64,000 bases of DNA from JAAYTL01 sp031460505 (lineage in GTDB: Bacteria; Bacillota; Clostridia; Tissierellales; Tissierellaceae). Made by a program: the position numbers and the translations under genes. Below are positions 25,652 to 34,906 of this stretch, piece by piece. The notes beneath the pieces were generated by a model. It saw only the letters and a list, made by a program, of their open reading frames with translations. It ran no database searches and had not been told where the DNA came from. The first letter of the stretch is position 1; every line of letters begins with the position of its first letter. The stretch is from the NCBI GenBank assembly GCA_031460505.1, contig JAVKTT010000001.1:607670-671669 (forward strand), in the 5' to 3' direction.

Positions 25652-26926
25652 CTATTCATACTCTACATTAGCATCTTTGTTAGGATATTCTATTATCGTT
25701 CCTTCCCATGTTCTTATTGTTATTGTATCTCTACCGTGAGATATAACATATTCTGGTAGCATTGGAGTCTTTCCTTTTCCTCCTGGAGCATTGATGATAA
25801 ATGTAGGATTTGCTAAACCTGACGTATATCCTCTTAAATGTTCCATTATTTCTATTCCAACATCTACACTTGTTCTAAAATGTAGTGTGCCTACTACGCC
25901 TTTAGCATGGAATATATAATAAGGTCTAACTCTGCATGACAATAAACCTTGATTTAATCGCTTCATCACAAATTTATCATCATTAACTCCTCTCAATAGT
26001 ACTGCTTGATTTCCAAGAGGTATACCTGCGTTTGCTAACATTTCACAAGCTTTCTTCGATTCTTCTGTTATTTCTAATGGATTGTTAAATTGTAAGTTGA
26101 TAAATAAAGGATGGTGTTTCTTTAACATGTCGCAAAGTTCTTGTGTTACTCTTTGTGGCAATGTTACCGGCATTCTTGTACCTATACGTTTGAATTCAAG
26201 ATGAGGTATATTATCTAATTGAGTTAATAGCCAATCTAATCTTTCATCAGATAATGTGAAAGGATCTCCTCCAGTTATTAATACGTCTCTAATTTCTGGA
26301 GTTGCTGCAATATAATCAACCGCTGCTTGTAAATTTTCTATAGGTTGACCTGCATCAACTTCCCCTATATTTCTTCTCCTTTGACAGTGACGGCAGTACA
26401 TTCCGCATACATTCGTAGTATTAATTATCAATCTGTCTGGATATCTTCTGGTAATACATGGAGCTGGATTTGTAAATTCTTCTCCCATAGGATCAGCTTC
26501 TCCAATTCCTTCTACAAGTTCTAAACCTGTTGGAATTGATTGTAAGTAAATTGCATTTTTATAATGATCCCCTTCTGGGTCTATAACGGAAAGAAAATAT
26601 GGAGATATTGACCAACGGAATTTTTCTCCAACTTTATCAATGTCAGATTTTTGTTTATCTGTCAAAGAGATAAACTTACCTAATGTCTCTGTATCATGTA
26701 TTCTATTTGCAATTTGCCAATGCCAATCATCCCAATCTTGATCAGTAGCATTAAAATATTCTTTTAATTTCTGTTGCCTTTTATTGATCTCATCTTGAAA
26801 ATCTAATCCAAGAGGAATTTCTACCTTAGCATCTAAATATGGATCTATTCTACTTTTCAGTACATCTGCACGCTCAAGAGAAATTTCTCTTGAAGTCTTT
26901 TTCTCTTCACTCAAACTCATACTCAT
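25652..26926 (-). CDS. eam: Glutamate 2,3-aminomutase (radical SAM, KamA family)
   Basis: Radical SAM, PLP-dependent enzyme of 424 residues that converts L-glutamate to beta-glutamate, a compatible solute. The Fe-S cluster motif is CGMYCRHC (Cx3Cx2C). The PLP region and GGDP of the family are present. In lysine 2,3-aminomutase two Asp residues bind the epsilon-amino group; here the matching positions are Lys (HAKGVVG) and Asn (INAPGG), the substitution described for glutamate 2,3-aminomutase. I start it at ATG 26926, eight bases after GGAGGGGG; a longer frame to 26983 adds 19 residues with no support. A sigma-54 promoter lies upstream and a sigma-54 activator gene precedes it. Confidence 0.9.
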   Translation of the reverse strand: MSMSLSEEKKTSREISLERADVLKSRIDPYLDAKVEIPLGLDFQDEINKRQQKLKEYFNATDQDWDDWHWQIANRIHDTETLGKFISLTDKQKSDIDKVGEKFRWSISPYFLSVIDPEGDHYKNAIYLQSIPTGLELVEGIGEADPMGEEFTNPAPCITRRYPDRLIINTTNVCGMYCRHCQRRRNIGEVDAGQPIENLQAAVDYIAATPEIRDVLITGGDPFTLSDERLDWLLTQLDNIPHLEFKRIGTRMPVTLPQRVTQELCDMLKKHHPLFINLQFNNPLEITEESKKACEMLANAGIPLGNQAVLLRGVNDDKFVMKRLNQGLLSCRVRPYYIFHAKGVVGTLHFRTSVDVGIEIMEHLRGYTSGLANPTFIINAPGGKGKTPMLPEYVISHGRDTITIRTWEGTIIEYPNKDANVEYE

Positions 26927-26994
26927 AATTGTCCCCCTCCATAATAAGTTAATTAACGATTTTTTAGCTGGCCAGCTACTCATTAATTATATAA

Positions 26995-27009
26995 GCAAAT
27001 TTTGTGCCA
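26995..27009 (-). promoter_or_regulatory. Sigma-54 promoter of eam
   Basis: On the minus strand TGGCAC (27004-27009), five bases, TTGC (26995-26998): the complete -24/-12 consensus with correct spacing, about 70 bases before the eam start. Confidence 0.9.
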
Positions 27010-27064
27010 AGTTTTTTTCCTTATTATGTCTGAATATTTGATTAGTTTAAATAAAGAAGAAATC

Positions 27065-27102
27065 TAATAGGGTCTAATGAAAGAACCCATAACACCCTAA
27101 TA
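27065..27102. promoter_or_regulatory. Possible activator-binding site upstream of the eam promoter
   Basis: An imperfect inverted repeat, TAATAGGGT (27065-27073) and ACCCTAATA (27094-27102), with GGGT/ACCC also repeated inside. It lies 55-95 bases upstream of the -24 box, the usual place for an enhancer-binding protein, and just after the stop of the sigma-54 activator gene. Confidence 0.5.
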
Positions 27103-27137
27103 AACCCTTTTACTTTGAAGTAAATAATTTTTATGGA

Positions 27138-29189
27138 TTAGACAATATTTATAGTATCTATAAATATTTCACCTTGAGAACTAATTCTAGTACCTTTTGG
27201 GCCTCTCTCCTTAACCACCAAATTCAAATCAGATAATATATCTAATCTTCTTCTTATCATTTGTTCAGTTAAATGAGTTTCTCGCAATAATTTTGCAAGT
27301 CTTTTCCTACTTGTATATATATTACCTTCCATTTTTTCTTTTTTTAACACATCTAGTATTACACAAGCATCCTCTAGTGGAATTTCCAATTCAATCTTAT
27401 CTTTGTTATTCTCGATTTCTGAACAGTATTCCTCCTTTTCTTTAGAAATATTATCTATATAGCTTGGCAAATTTTTTAATTCGATAAAATTATTTTCAGC
27501 AATGTTATACATATATTCTAAAACATTTTCTAGTTCTCTTATATTACCAGGCCAATTATAACTCATCAAAGCATTTTCTAATTCCTTACTTAATTTCATA
27601 CCTTTACCCTTGGGAAACTTTCTCATAATTTCCTCTATAAGATAAGGTATATCTTCTTTACGTGCTCTAAGAGGTGGAATATCGATAGGCAATACTTTCA
27701 ATCTATAATATAAATCTTCTCTAAATTCCCCTCTTTCAACTAACTCATCTAGTTTTTTATTTGTTGCAGCAATGATTCGTATATCTATAGGAATAATTTT
27801 CGTAGCACCGATTTTCAATACTTCCCTTTCTTGAAGTACTCTTAATAATCTAGCTTGAATTTTTAAAGATGCATCTCCAATTTCATCTAGAAAAATTGTT
27901 CCATTATGAGCCTGTTCAAAAAGACCAGTATGTCCACCTTTTTTAGCCCCTGTAAAAGAACCTTCTTCATAACCAAACAGCTCACTCTCTAAAAGATCCT
28001 CAGGTAATGCGGCAAAATTTACAGCTACAAATGGTCCATTATGTTTTCTTGATTCATTATGAATTGCTTGTGCAAATAGTTCTTTTCCAGTTCCACTTTC
28101 GCCAGTTAATAATAGTGTTGAATCACTTTTAGCTAGTTTTTGTGAAATATTTATTGTTTCTTTAATGATTTCACTTTTGCCTATAATATCTTTAAATTTA
28201 TATTTAGCAATATGACCTTTTTTTAATAAGTTAGATCGTACTATATTCTCCATTTCAACAATCTCAGATAGATCTTTAAACGTAATAACTATTCCATTAT
28301 CTGAGTCACTTTGTTTTATTGGCATCATTGTCAATAAAATCTTTTTGCCCTTTATTTCATGTATCTTTCTATATTTATCAAAATTATTTCCACATACACT
28401 CTTTATATCTAAATCAGAAATAATGTTCAGATTTATATTACTATCATCATTTGAATTAAATAGCTTTTTTGCATTTTCATTACTAAACATTATGTTGCAA
28501 TTTCTATCTAATCCTATAATTCCGTCATTTATCACATCTAATATTGTGTTTAGTTGCTTCATTATGTTATTATTCTCTTTTAGTGTTCTTACAACCTTTT
28601 TACTAGAGTACACAAAATCCTGTATATATTTCGATGATAGCTTTTTTGCTCTTATATCCATTATGTCAAATTTCAACATTATCTCAGTTATGGTGGTTAG
28701 ATCTATTTTACTATATCCTATGTCGATAATATTAGTAACATTGTCAGGAACTAAATGAGTTTCACCAGTCGTTATTGCATAATCAGCATGTGGTGAATAA
28801 TCTATATTTGGGAAATATGGATACATTTCGATATGATTTATTCCTAAATCTTCTAGCAAAGATACGGAGTTTTCTGCAAGATATTTATTAACATCGACAA
28901 AAAGAACTTTTTCGCCTTTAGGTATTTGAAGTATATTTTCTAGTTCTGAATGATTTAGTGAACGCCTTGCTACTAAGATATCACTGTCATTCGATATATA
29001 ATTTGTTGCCTCATCTTTAAGATATTCATGACCGATTAAAACAAGCGTATCACTAACGACTTCCTTTATTCCTTCTTGAATAGAATACCCCCTTAATTCA
29101 AATTCATTTCCTAATAGATTCTCTAATTGTTGGATAACGCTTTCCATATGTTTCTTAGAATATGTAATTATAGATATGCTTTTTTTCAT
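27138..29189 (-). CDS. Sigma-54-dependent transcriptional activator with PAS domain
   Basis: Enhancer-binding protein of 683 residues. Residues 1-200 form an unassigned sensor-like region (PrpR-N-like in appearance); a PAS domain follows at about 215-320 (LDVINDGIIGLDRNCNIMFSNENA). The AAA+ domain has Walker A GESGTGKELFAQ, the sigma-54 contact loop as GSFTGAKKGG, and Walker B TIFLDEIGD. The C-terminus is not the usual Fis-type helix but looks like a winged helix (TSRKRLAKLLRETHLTEQMIRRRL). It is directly upstream of the sigma-54 promoter of eam, which is its likely target. The PAS ligand is unknown. Confidence 0.92.
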   Translation of the reverse strand: MKKSISIITYSKKHMESVIQQLENLLGNEFELRGYSIQEGIKEVVSDTLVLIGHEYLKDEATNYISNDSDILVARRSLNHSELENILQIPKGEKVLFVDVNKYLAENSVSLLEDLGINHIEMYPYFPNIDYSPHADYAITTGETHLVPDNVTNIIDIGYSKIDLTTITEIMLKFDIMDIRAKKLSSKYIQDFVYSSKKVVRTLKENNNIMKQLNTILDVINDGIIGLDRNCNIMFSNENAKKLFNSNDDSNINLNIISDLDIKSVCGNNFDKYRKIHEIKGKKILLTMMPIKQSDSDNGIVITFKDLSEIVEMENIVRSNLLKKGHIAKYKFKDIIGKSEIIKETINISQKLAKSDSTLLLTGESGTGKELFAQAIHNESRKHNGPFVAVNFAALPEDLLESELFGYEEGSFTGAKKGGHTGLFEQAHNGTIFLDEIGDASLKIQARLLRVLQEREVLKIGATKIIPIDIRIIAATNKKLDELVERGEFREDLYYRLKVLPIDIPPLRARKEDIPYLIEEIMRKFPKGKGMKLSKELENALMSYNWPGNIRELENVLEYMYNIAENNFIELKNLPSYIDNISKEKEEYCSEIENNKDKIELEIPLEDACVILDVLKKEKMEGNIYTSRKRLAKLLRETHLTEQMIRRRLDILSDLNLVVKERGPKGTRISSQGEIFIDTINIV

Positions 29190-29226
29190 GTTTGTACCTC
29201 TACTCCTTCCTATAAATAATAAACCA

Positions 29227-30264
29227 CTATCGAATATATTTATAGCCTCTAGATAAATTTACTAAATCTCTCAGAATAGAAGCTGCAGCTGGTTCAACTC
29301 CAGACGCTCCTCCCATAAGAAACAATTCACCAAGAGTATCGGATTTATATTTTACTGCTTTGTTTTTACCATTTACATGATAAAAAATATTATCTATATC
29401 TACAATTTCTGGTTTTACAGTCATTTTCAGTTTATCTTTTTCTATTGTGGTAGTCGCAATAAGTTTGTACCTTTTTTTATTTTTCTTAAGATTTTCTATA
29501 TCTTCAAGTTTTATTTTAGTTATACCTTCAATATCAATATCTTCAAACTTTTTGTACTGTTTTAAAAGTACATTTGTAAGTATTAGTAATTTTGCAGCTG
29601 CATCTTTACCTTCAACATCTTGTGATGGATTAGTTGGCTCTGCTATACCCAGTCTTAGAGCTTCTTTCAATGCTGTATCAAAATCGCATTGATTGTTTTC
29701 CATCTCCTCTAAAATAAAATTAGAAGTTCCATTTAACACACCTTCTATGGAAAATATATCAGATCCTGCTAAATCTATGATACCGCCATTTATTGTAGGT
29801 AATGCTCCACCTGTTGTACATCCAATTGCTAATTGTACATTATTTCTTGATGCAATTTTATACAATTCATTATAATGTAATGCTATCGGCCCTTTGTTTG
29901 ATGTAATAACATTTATTTTATTTTCTAAAGCTGTTTTTATATAGGTATATCCTGGTTCTCCATTTATAAGATTTGACGGTGTCATCTCTATTATCAAATC
30001 TAATTTCTTGGAATTAATTATATCGTGAAAATCATTTACTTTTGCTCCACCATTAGGGTATTTTGAAATATCATTATTATACTTCATAAAGTTATATAAA
30101 TTATCAATATTAATTCCTTTATCGTCAAATATTCTAGATTGGCTTGATAATATATACTTAACATTTAATTCAATTCCTTCTTCTTTAAATCTATTCCTTT
30201 TTTCTATAAGAGATTTTATGAGAGCTTTTCCAACTCCTCCGAATCCAATCAAACCTATATCCAT
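29227..30264 (-). CDS. hom: Homoserine dehydrogenase
   Basis: NAD(P)H-dependent enzyme of 345 residues that interconverts aspartate semialdehyde and homoserine. The Rossmann motif is GLIGFGGVGKAL at the start. TSNKGPIALHYNEL, the catalytic-domain GVLNGTSNFILEEM and RLGIAEPTNPSQDVEGKDAAAKL follow the family pattern. No C-terminal ACT domain is present, so threonine feedback would not work through one. Its neighbour on the same strand is the sigma-54 activator, 37 bases away, and no threonine or methionine genes are near. It could serve catabolism rather than synthesis; that is inference. Confidence 0.9.
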   Translation of the reverse strand: MDIGLIGFGGVGKALIKSLIEKRNRFKEEGIELNVKYILSSQSRIFDDKGINIDNLYNFMKYNNDISKYPNGGAKVNDFHDIINSKKLDLIIEMTPSNLINGEPGYTYIKTALENKINVITSNKGPIALHYNELYKIASRNNVQLAIGCTTGGALPTINGGIIDLAGSDIFSIEGVLNGTSNFILEEMENNQCDFDTALKEALRLGIAEPTNPSQDVEGKDAAAKLLILTNVLLKQYKKFEDIDIEGITKIKLEDIENLKKNKKRYKLIATTTIEKDKLKMTVKPEIVDIDNIFYHVNGKNKAVKYKSDTLGELFLMGGASGVEPAAASILRDLVNLSRGYKYIR

Positions 30265-30303
30265 ATAATCACCCCTTTAAAGTAATAATGTATATATTAA
30301 TAT

Positions 30304-30332
30304 TATTAAAAACACGAGTAGATCCATGTCAA
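30304..30332 (-). promoter_or_regulatory. Probable promoter of hom and the sigma-54 activator
   Basis: TTGACA (30327-30332) on the minus strand with a weak -10 (TTAATA at 17 bases, or TAATAA at 18). The rest of 30265-30575 is A+T-rich with no gene or clear structure. Confidence 0.45.
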
Positions 30333-30575
30333 ATATTGAATTATTTTAATAGGAAATATACTTAAACTTATGATAAAAAAATACAAAATTTTCACTAAAC
30401 AAATTATTCCTCACCACGCTATTAAATAACCCCATAATAAATCTCTCATCTCCCAATATTTTTGAATCATTTAACCTTTCTTTTCAAATTTACAAATAAT
30501 TTTACAGTCACAGATTTTAAGTAAATTTATATAATATATTAAGCATTATAACTATAAAATATGGAGGGATAATAC

Positions 30576-30692
30576 ATGAATGATATTAGAAGAGATTCTT
30601 GTGGAGGCGGAGATAGTTTACTATTTTTCTTCCTACTTTTAGCATTAATATTCTGTGGTGGAGATTTTGGAGGCTTTTTCGGTAGAAGATAA
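30576..30692 (+). CDS. Small Gly-rich membrane-like peptide of 38 residues
   Basis: MNDIRRDSCGGGDS followed by a hydrophobic run (LLFFFLLLALIFCG) and a tail GDFGGFFGRR. The ATG has TGGAGGG seven bases upstream, and a good terminator starts at the stop codon, so this is very likely a real monocistronic gene. It resembles the short Gly-rich hydrophobic peptides often found in spore-forming Firmicutes (YjcZ-like), but the similarity is in composition only. Function unknown. Confidence 0.7.
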   Translation: MNDIRRDSCGGGDSLLFFFLLLALIFCGGDFGGFFGRR

Positions 30693-30723
30693 AGGGAGTG
30701 TTTCTCCCTTTTATCTTTTTTTG
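30688..30723 (+). terminator. Terminator of the small peptide gene
   Basis: AAAGGGAG (30691-30698) with CTCCCTTT (30704-30711), then ATCTTTTTTTG. The convergent M1 peptidase gene ends just beyond it. Confidence 0.9.
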
Positions 30724-30725
30724 TT

Positions 30726-32213
30726 CTAATAAAGCCATTTATTGATTAAATCAGTAAAGTCTGACTTAGTTATCCTTTCACATATATCTATAAAGTCTTC
30801 AGTCTTTGCATTATAAAACTTATATTCGCTAAAATAGGTATTCAATATTTTATAAAGTGTATCTTCACCATACAATTCCTTTATTTCATTTATGAACAAA
30901 GCTCCCTTTGCATAAACTAAGATTCCATAATCATCCCAACCATAAAAATCATCTAAAGCTTGATAAACTATATTCTTGCCAGCTAAATAGTTCTTTCCAT
31001 ATTCATATCCTAATGCAATATTATAATCAAAGTACTCTTGACCCTTCTCATCTCCATAGATTTCTTTATAATATATAGTCTCTGAATAAGTTGCCAGTGC
31101 TTCATCAAGCCATGGTTCATCTATCTGATTATTACCTACTAATCCATACCACCATTGATGTGCTGTTTCATGAACTATAACAGTCTCTAGTAAGTCAACT
31201 ACTGAATGTCTAAAATAATCCTCTGATATAAATACTATACTAGGATATTCCATGCCTGATGGAAACTCAGTCAAAACTACAGAATATATCCTATATGGAT
31301 ACTTTCCAAATACTTTATTAAATACCTTTAATGACTGTCTAGAAAATCTTAAAGACTTGTCAATCATATCTGTTTTCTCATCTAGATAATATAATTTTAT
31401 TGTAGTGCCATCTACTTCATCTTCAGCTATTTTAAATTCCCTACTGGCCACAATAGAAAAATCTCTAATTAGATTACCCTTAATTTCATATGTTTTTTTA
31501 CCATTTACTATTGTCTCTGCTAAGATGTTTCCACTACTTGCTATGACAACATCCATATCTGATACTAAACTTACATTATAATTAGCTATATCTGAGTAAA
31601 ATGGATCACCAATATTATAGTAAGGATCTAAATTCCATCCATCCTCATCATATACACATGCAATTGGGTACCAGTTGCCTAAATTAATAGTTCTATCTCC
31701 ATATCCAAATCTATCCATTGGATTAGGTAGTTTTACATCATATTCCATATATATTATTGTCTTCTGCCCCTTTAACAGTGGCTCATTTAATTTAACACTT
31801 AAAGTTGTGTCGTCCTCTCCCATTACCCTATAATCTAATTTTTTATTGTCTTTAGATATATTTTTAAACTCAATATACCCATTATCATAGGATAGAGGGT
31901 CCTCTATTTTATCTTTAAACAATATTGGTAAAGTATCCAATGATTTAAATGCATTTGGATAGATGTGAAAATATAATTCTCCTAGGGTTTTATTAGAATT
32001 ATTAACATATGTAACCCATTGTTTTGCTGAATATCTTTTATTATTATAATGTAGCTCTACTTCTATATCATATTGATTAAGGTTTTCTATATCTATTCCA
32101 TTTATATCTTTATGTATAAGTGTATCACTAGCTACTCCATTTTCATCTTCACAGGCAGTAATAAACACTGTAATCATGATAAGTATTAAAAACAATCTAA
32201 CCTTTCTTTTCAA
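30726..32213 (-). CDS. M1-family (aminopeptidase N-like) metallopeptidase lipoprotein
   Basis: Surface peptidase of 495 residues. The signal peptide ends in a lipobox (FITAC, Cys21), so it should be a lipid-anchored protein outside the membrane. The zinc site HETAHQWWYG with the third ligand Glu in ALATYSE 18 residues later is the gluzincin signature; SGMEYPSIVF stands in for the GxMEN substrate motif. It lacks the C-terminal helical domain of full-length aminopeptidase N. The start codon is TTG at 32213 with GGGGTGAT upstream. Probable role is peptide degradation; substrate unknown. Confidence 0.88.
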   Translation of the reverse strand: MKRKVRLFLILIMITVFITACEDENGVASDTLIHKDINGIDIENLNQYDIEVELHYNNKRYSAKQWVTYVNNSNKTLGELYFHIYPNAFKSLDTLPILFKDKIEDPLSYDNGYIEFKNISKDNKKLDYRVMGEDDTTLSVKLNEPLLKGQKTIIYMEYDVKLPNPMDRFGYGDRTINLGNWYPIACVYDEDGWNLDPYYNIGDPFYSDIANYNVSLVSDMDVVIASSGNILAETIVNGKKTYEIKGNLIRDFSIVASREFKIAEDEVDGTTIKLYYLDEKTDMIDKSLRFSRQSLKVFNKVFGKYPYRIYSVVLTEFPSGMEYPSIVFISEDYFRHSVVDLLETVIVHETAHQWWYGLVGNNQIDEPWLDEALATYSETIYYKEIYGDEKGQEYFDYNIALGYEYGKNYLAGKNIVYQALDDFYGWDDYGILVYAKGALFINEIKELYGEDTLYKILNTYFSEYKFYNAKTEDFIDICERITKSDFTDLINKWLY

Positions 32214-32298
32214 TATATCACCCCATAAGTTTTCATCATAATATAGTATATTCTGTATCCTGATAAAAACTCCTTTATATAGATTAATTTACTTATTC

Positions 32299-32342
32299 AA
32301 AAAAATAAAACGCTTATAAACATTAAAAATTTATAAGCGTTT
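32299..32342 (-). terminator. Terminator of TRAP system 2 operon
   Basis: AAACGCTTATAAA (32308-32320) with TTTATAAGCGTTT (32330-32342), perfect 13 bp, followed on the minus strand by TATTTTTTTG. Confidence 0.92.
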
Positions 32343-32363
32343 GTATTTTCTTAATCTAATTTA

Positions 32364-34352
32364 TTATGCAGGCAGTTCTTTTTTAGCCCTATTCTTCTGT
32401 AATACAAAAGTTACAACTAATGCTACTAATCCAAAAGCATCTGTCAATAGACCCGGATCAAGTAAAAGAATTGCTGCTGCTCCTAATACTATTCTTTCAT
32501 ACCACTTAGTATATGTGACTAAGTATCCCTCTATAGCTCCAGCCAAACACATTATACCGATAAGTGCTGTAACTATCATTGGTAAAGCACTATAGATTGG
32601 TAAAAATGTAATAGTAGTTCCTACTATATCATCAACAAGTATCAATGATGGATTTATAGCAAATATATATGGTACTATAAATGCAGCTGATGCTAATTTT
32701 ACAGCTTGGAATCCAGTCTTCATAGAGTTGGCCCCTGCTATACCTGCCCCTGCGTATGCAGCTAATGCAACAGGAGGAGTTATATCTGCTACTACACCAA
32801 AGTATAATATAAATAAGTGAGCAGCCATTAGGTTTACTCCTAACTTTATTAAAGCTGGAACTGCCATGGTTGCAAGTACTATATATTTAGCTGTAGTAGG
32901 AAGTCCCATACCAAGTATTATTGATGCAATCATAGTCAAGAACAAAGTAGGCAATAATTTACCTGCTGCTAATGTAACTATCAATTCTGCGATCCTAAGT
33001 CCTAAACCTGTTAGAGTAACTACACCTACTACCATCCCTGCACATGCACAAGCACACGCTACTCCGACTGCGCCTTTTCCACCAGATTCAAATGCACCTA
33101 ATATTTCTTTTAATCCAAATGAATTATTTTTCTTCATTAGGGAAGCTGCCAAGGCAATAGCCATACTTATAATAATTGCCACGAAAGCTGCTCTAGTTGG
33201 AGTATATTGCATTACCAATAAAACTATTATAGCTATTAGTGGTAGTAATAAATATCCCTCTCCCATCAATATCTTACTTACCTTAGGTAATTGCTCTCTA
33301 GGTAAACCCTTTAATCCAAGTTTTGATGCCTCTAGATGAACCATTACACCAACTGCAAAATAATATAGTATAGCTGGTATAGCTGCACATATTACAATGT
33401 TTATATATGATATTCCCGTAAATTCAGCCATAATAAATGCTGCTGCACCCATTACAGGAGGCATTATTTGTCCACCAGTTGAAGCTGTCGCCTCTACTGC
33501 CCCTGCAAAGTGTGGCTCATAACCTGTTTTTTTCATTAGAGGTATGGTAAACGCTCCAGTTGTAACAGTGTTTGCTACTGAACTACCAGATACTGAACCC
33601 ATAAGTCCTGATGCTACTACTGCAGTCATTGCAGGTCCACTTTTTGTATGTCCAGTCATTGCATAGGCCAAATCTATAAAGAATTTACCTACACCTGTTT
33701 TATCTAAAAATGATCCAAATAATATAAACATAAACACAAATGTTGCCGAAACACCTAAAGGTATACCCATGATACCCTCTAGAGTTAAGTACATATGTGA
33801 TACTATCCTCTCAAAAGTATATCCTCTATGACCGAGTAAACCTGGCATATATGGTCCAAGCTTTGCATAAGCCAAGAAAATCAATGCGACTATAGGTAAT
33901 TCAGGTCCTACTACTCTACGAGTTACTTCAAGAGTTATAAGTATAGCAGATATTCCTAATATCATGTCTAGAGTATTTGCATTACCACCTTTATTTGCTA
34001 TTTGTTCTACGAAAACAAATAGATATCCAAATACTATAACTGTTAATACAGAAAAAATATAATCTAATATAGATGGTTTTGTTTTATCTGATTTTTTACC
34101 AGCTGGATATAATAAAAATCCTAACACAAATGCAAATATAACATGTAGTGATCTTTGTTTAGCTGATAAAAGAGTTCCGAATCCGGCTGTAAGAAATTGA
34201 AATGTTGAAAACAGTATTGCTATTAAAGATATGAACTTACCAATATTTCCTGATACCTTTCTTAGCTTCGAGGTATCCAAATCATACTCTTCCATCAACT
34301 GATCTACATCCATTGCCACTTCTGATTCAGTAATTCTTTGTTCTTTACTCAA
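32364..34352 (-). CDS. TRAP transporter fused permease (TAXI system 2)
   Basis: Fused DctQM permease of 662 residues, about twelve or more membrane segments. Motifs parallel system 1: GLMGSVSGSSVANTVTTG, ILGMGLPTTAKYIVLAT and ADITPPVALAAYAGAGIAG. The start is TTG at 34352; its T-T-G-A overlaps the stop of the DUF1850 gene, with GGGAGGG in front, so translation is probably coupled. Its codon use is more A+T-rich than system 1, which suggests it is the native copy. Substrate unknown, likely a carboxylate such as glutamate. Confidence 0.94.
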   Translation of the reverse strand: MSKEQRITESEVAMDVDQLMEEYDLDTSKLRKVSGNIGKFISLIAILFSTFQFLTAGFGTLLSAKQRSLHVIFAFVLGFLLYPAGKKSDKTKPSILDYIFSVLTVIVFGYLFVFVEQIANKGGNANTLDMILGISAILITLEVTRRVVGPELPIVALIFLAYAKLGPYMPGLLGHRGYTFERIVSHMYLTLEGIMGIPLGVSATFVFMFILFGSFLDKTGVGKFFIDLAYAMTGHTKSGPAMTAVVASGLMGSVSGSSVANTVTTGAFTIPLMKKTGYEPHFAGAVEATASTGGQIMPPVMGAAAFIMAEFTGISYINIVICAAIPAILYYFAVGVMVHLEASKLGLKGLPREQLPKVSKILMGEGYLLLPLIAIIVLLVMQYTPTRAAFVAIIISMAIALAASLMKKNNSFGLKEILGAFESGGKGAVGVACACACAGMVVGVVTLTGLGLRIAELIVTLAAGKLLPTLFLTMIASIILGMGLPTTAKYIVLATMAVPALIKLGVNLMAAHLFILYFGVVADITPPVALAAYAGAGIAGANSMKTGFQAVKLASAAFIVPYIFAINPSLILVDDIVGTTITFLPIYSALPMIVTALIGIMCLAGAIEGYLVTYTKWYERIVLGAAAILLLDPGLLTDAFGLVALVVTFVLQKNRAKKELPA

Positions 34353-34906
34353 TTTATACCCTCCCTTATTTTGAACAATATATAAGGCATTCTGTCAACG
34401 ATAAATTTAACCCCTGTTCTTGGCTCAGTAAAATTTAGAAAATCATATTGTTTATCATTATAAATTAATCTATGATTTGCCTTTACTGCACCTGCTCGAT
34501 AAACAAGGTTTTCCATTTTCTCATTTATATCATAAATTCTAAAACCACCATTTACTAATTCAAATTTATATGGAGTAGTGGCAGGTAAGCCTGCTCCAAA
34601 GGAATGAAAAATAGATTCTATAAGTATAATATCTTGTCCACTTACTAAATACTTCTCGCTGACTGTTGTTAATTGAACAGAATGTGTATGCTCAATTAAG
34701 AATGTATCATTATCTTTTATTCTCCAGGATTTTATATAATAATTAGTTTTGTAATTAGTAGCTAACAAAACTTTAACTGGTATGAATGTTAAAAAAATAA
34801 CCAATAAAAGTAAAAATATTGATATTTTTTTTATAGATAAGGTATTGAATTTTACTTCAATACCTTTATCTATATCATTAGAATTATTTAATACCTGCTT
34901 CTTCAT
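34349..34906 (-). CDS. DUF1850 domain protein of TRAP-TAXI operon
   Basis: A protein of about 185 residues with one membrane anchor near the start (ISIFLLLLVIFLTFIPVKVLLA) and an extracytoplasmic domain (IKDNDTFLIEHTHSVQLTTVSEKY, FHSFGAGLPATTPYKF). DUF1850 genes are typically found between the TAXI receptor and the fused permease, as here. The 5' end overlaps the receptor gene by about 23 bases. No good ribosome-binding site was seen for either start (ATG at 34906 or GTG at 34921), so translational coupling is likely and the start is uncertain. Function unknown; a role in the transporter is inferred. Confidence 0.8.
   Translation of the reverse strand: MKKQVLNNSNDIDKGIEVKFNTLSIKKISIFLLLLVIFLTFIPVKVLLATNYKTNYYIKSWRIKDNDTFLIEHTHSVQLTTVSEKYLVSGQDIILIESIFHSFGAGLPATTPYKFELVNGGFRIYDINEKMENLVYRAGAVKANHRLIYNDKQYDFLNFTEPRTGVKFIVDRMPYILFKIREGIN

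Noticed and set aside
25652..26926. Lysine 2,3-aminomutase as the identity of the KamA-family protein
   Set aside because: The two Asp residues that bind the lysine side chain are Lys and Asn here, which fits glutamate 2,3-aminomutase.
32866..33339. Plus-strand open frame of 157 codons inside TRAP system 2
   Set aside because: It is antisense to conserved permease motifs and has no family match I can recognise; a similar shadow lies at 22752-23207 in system 1.
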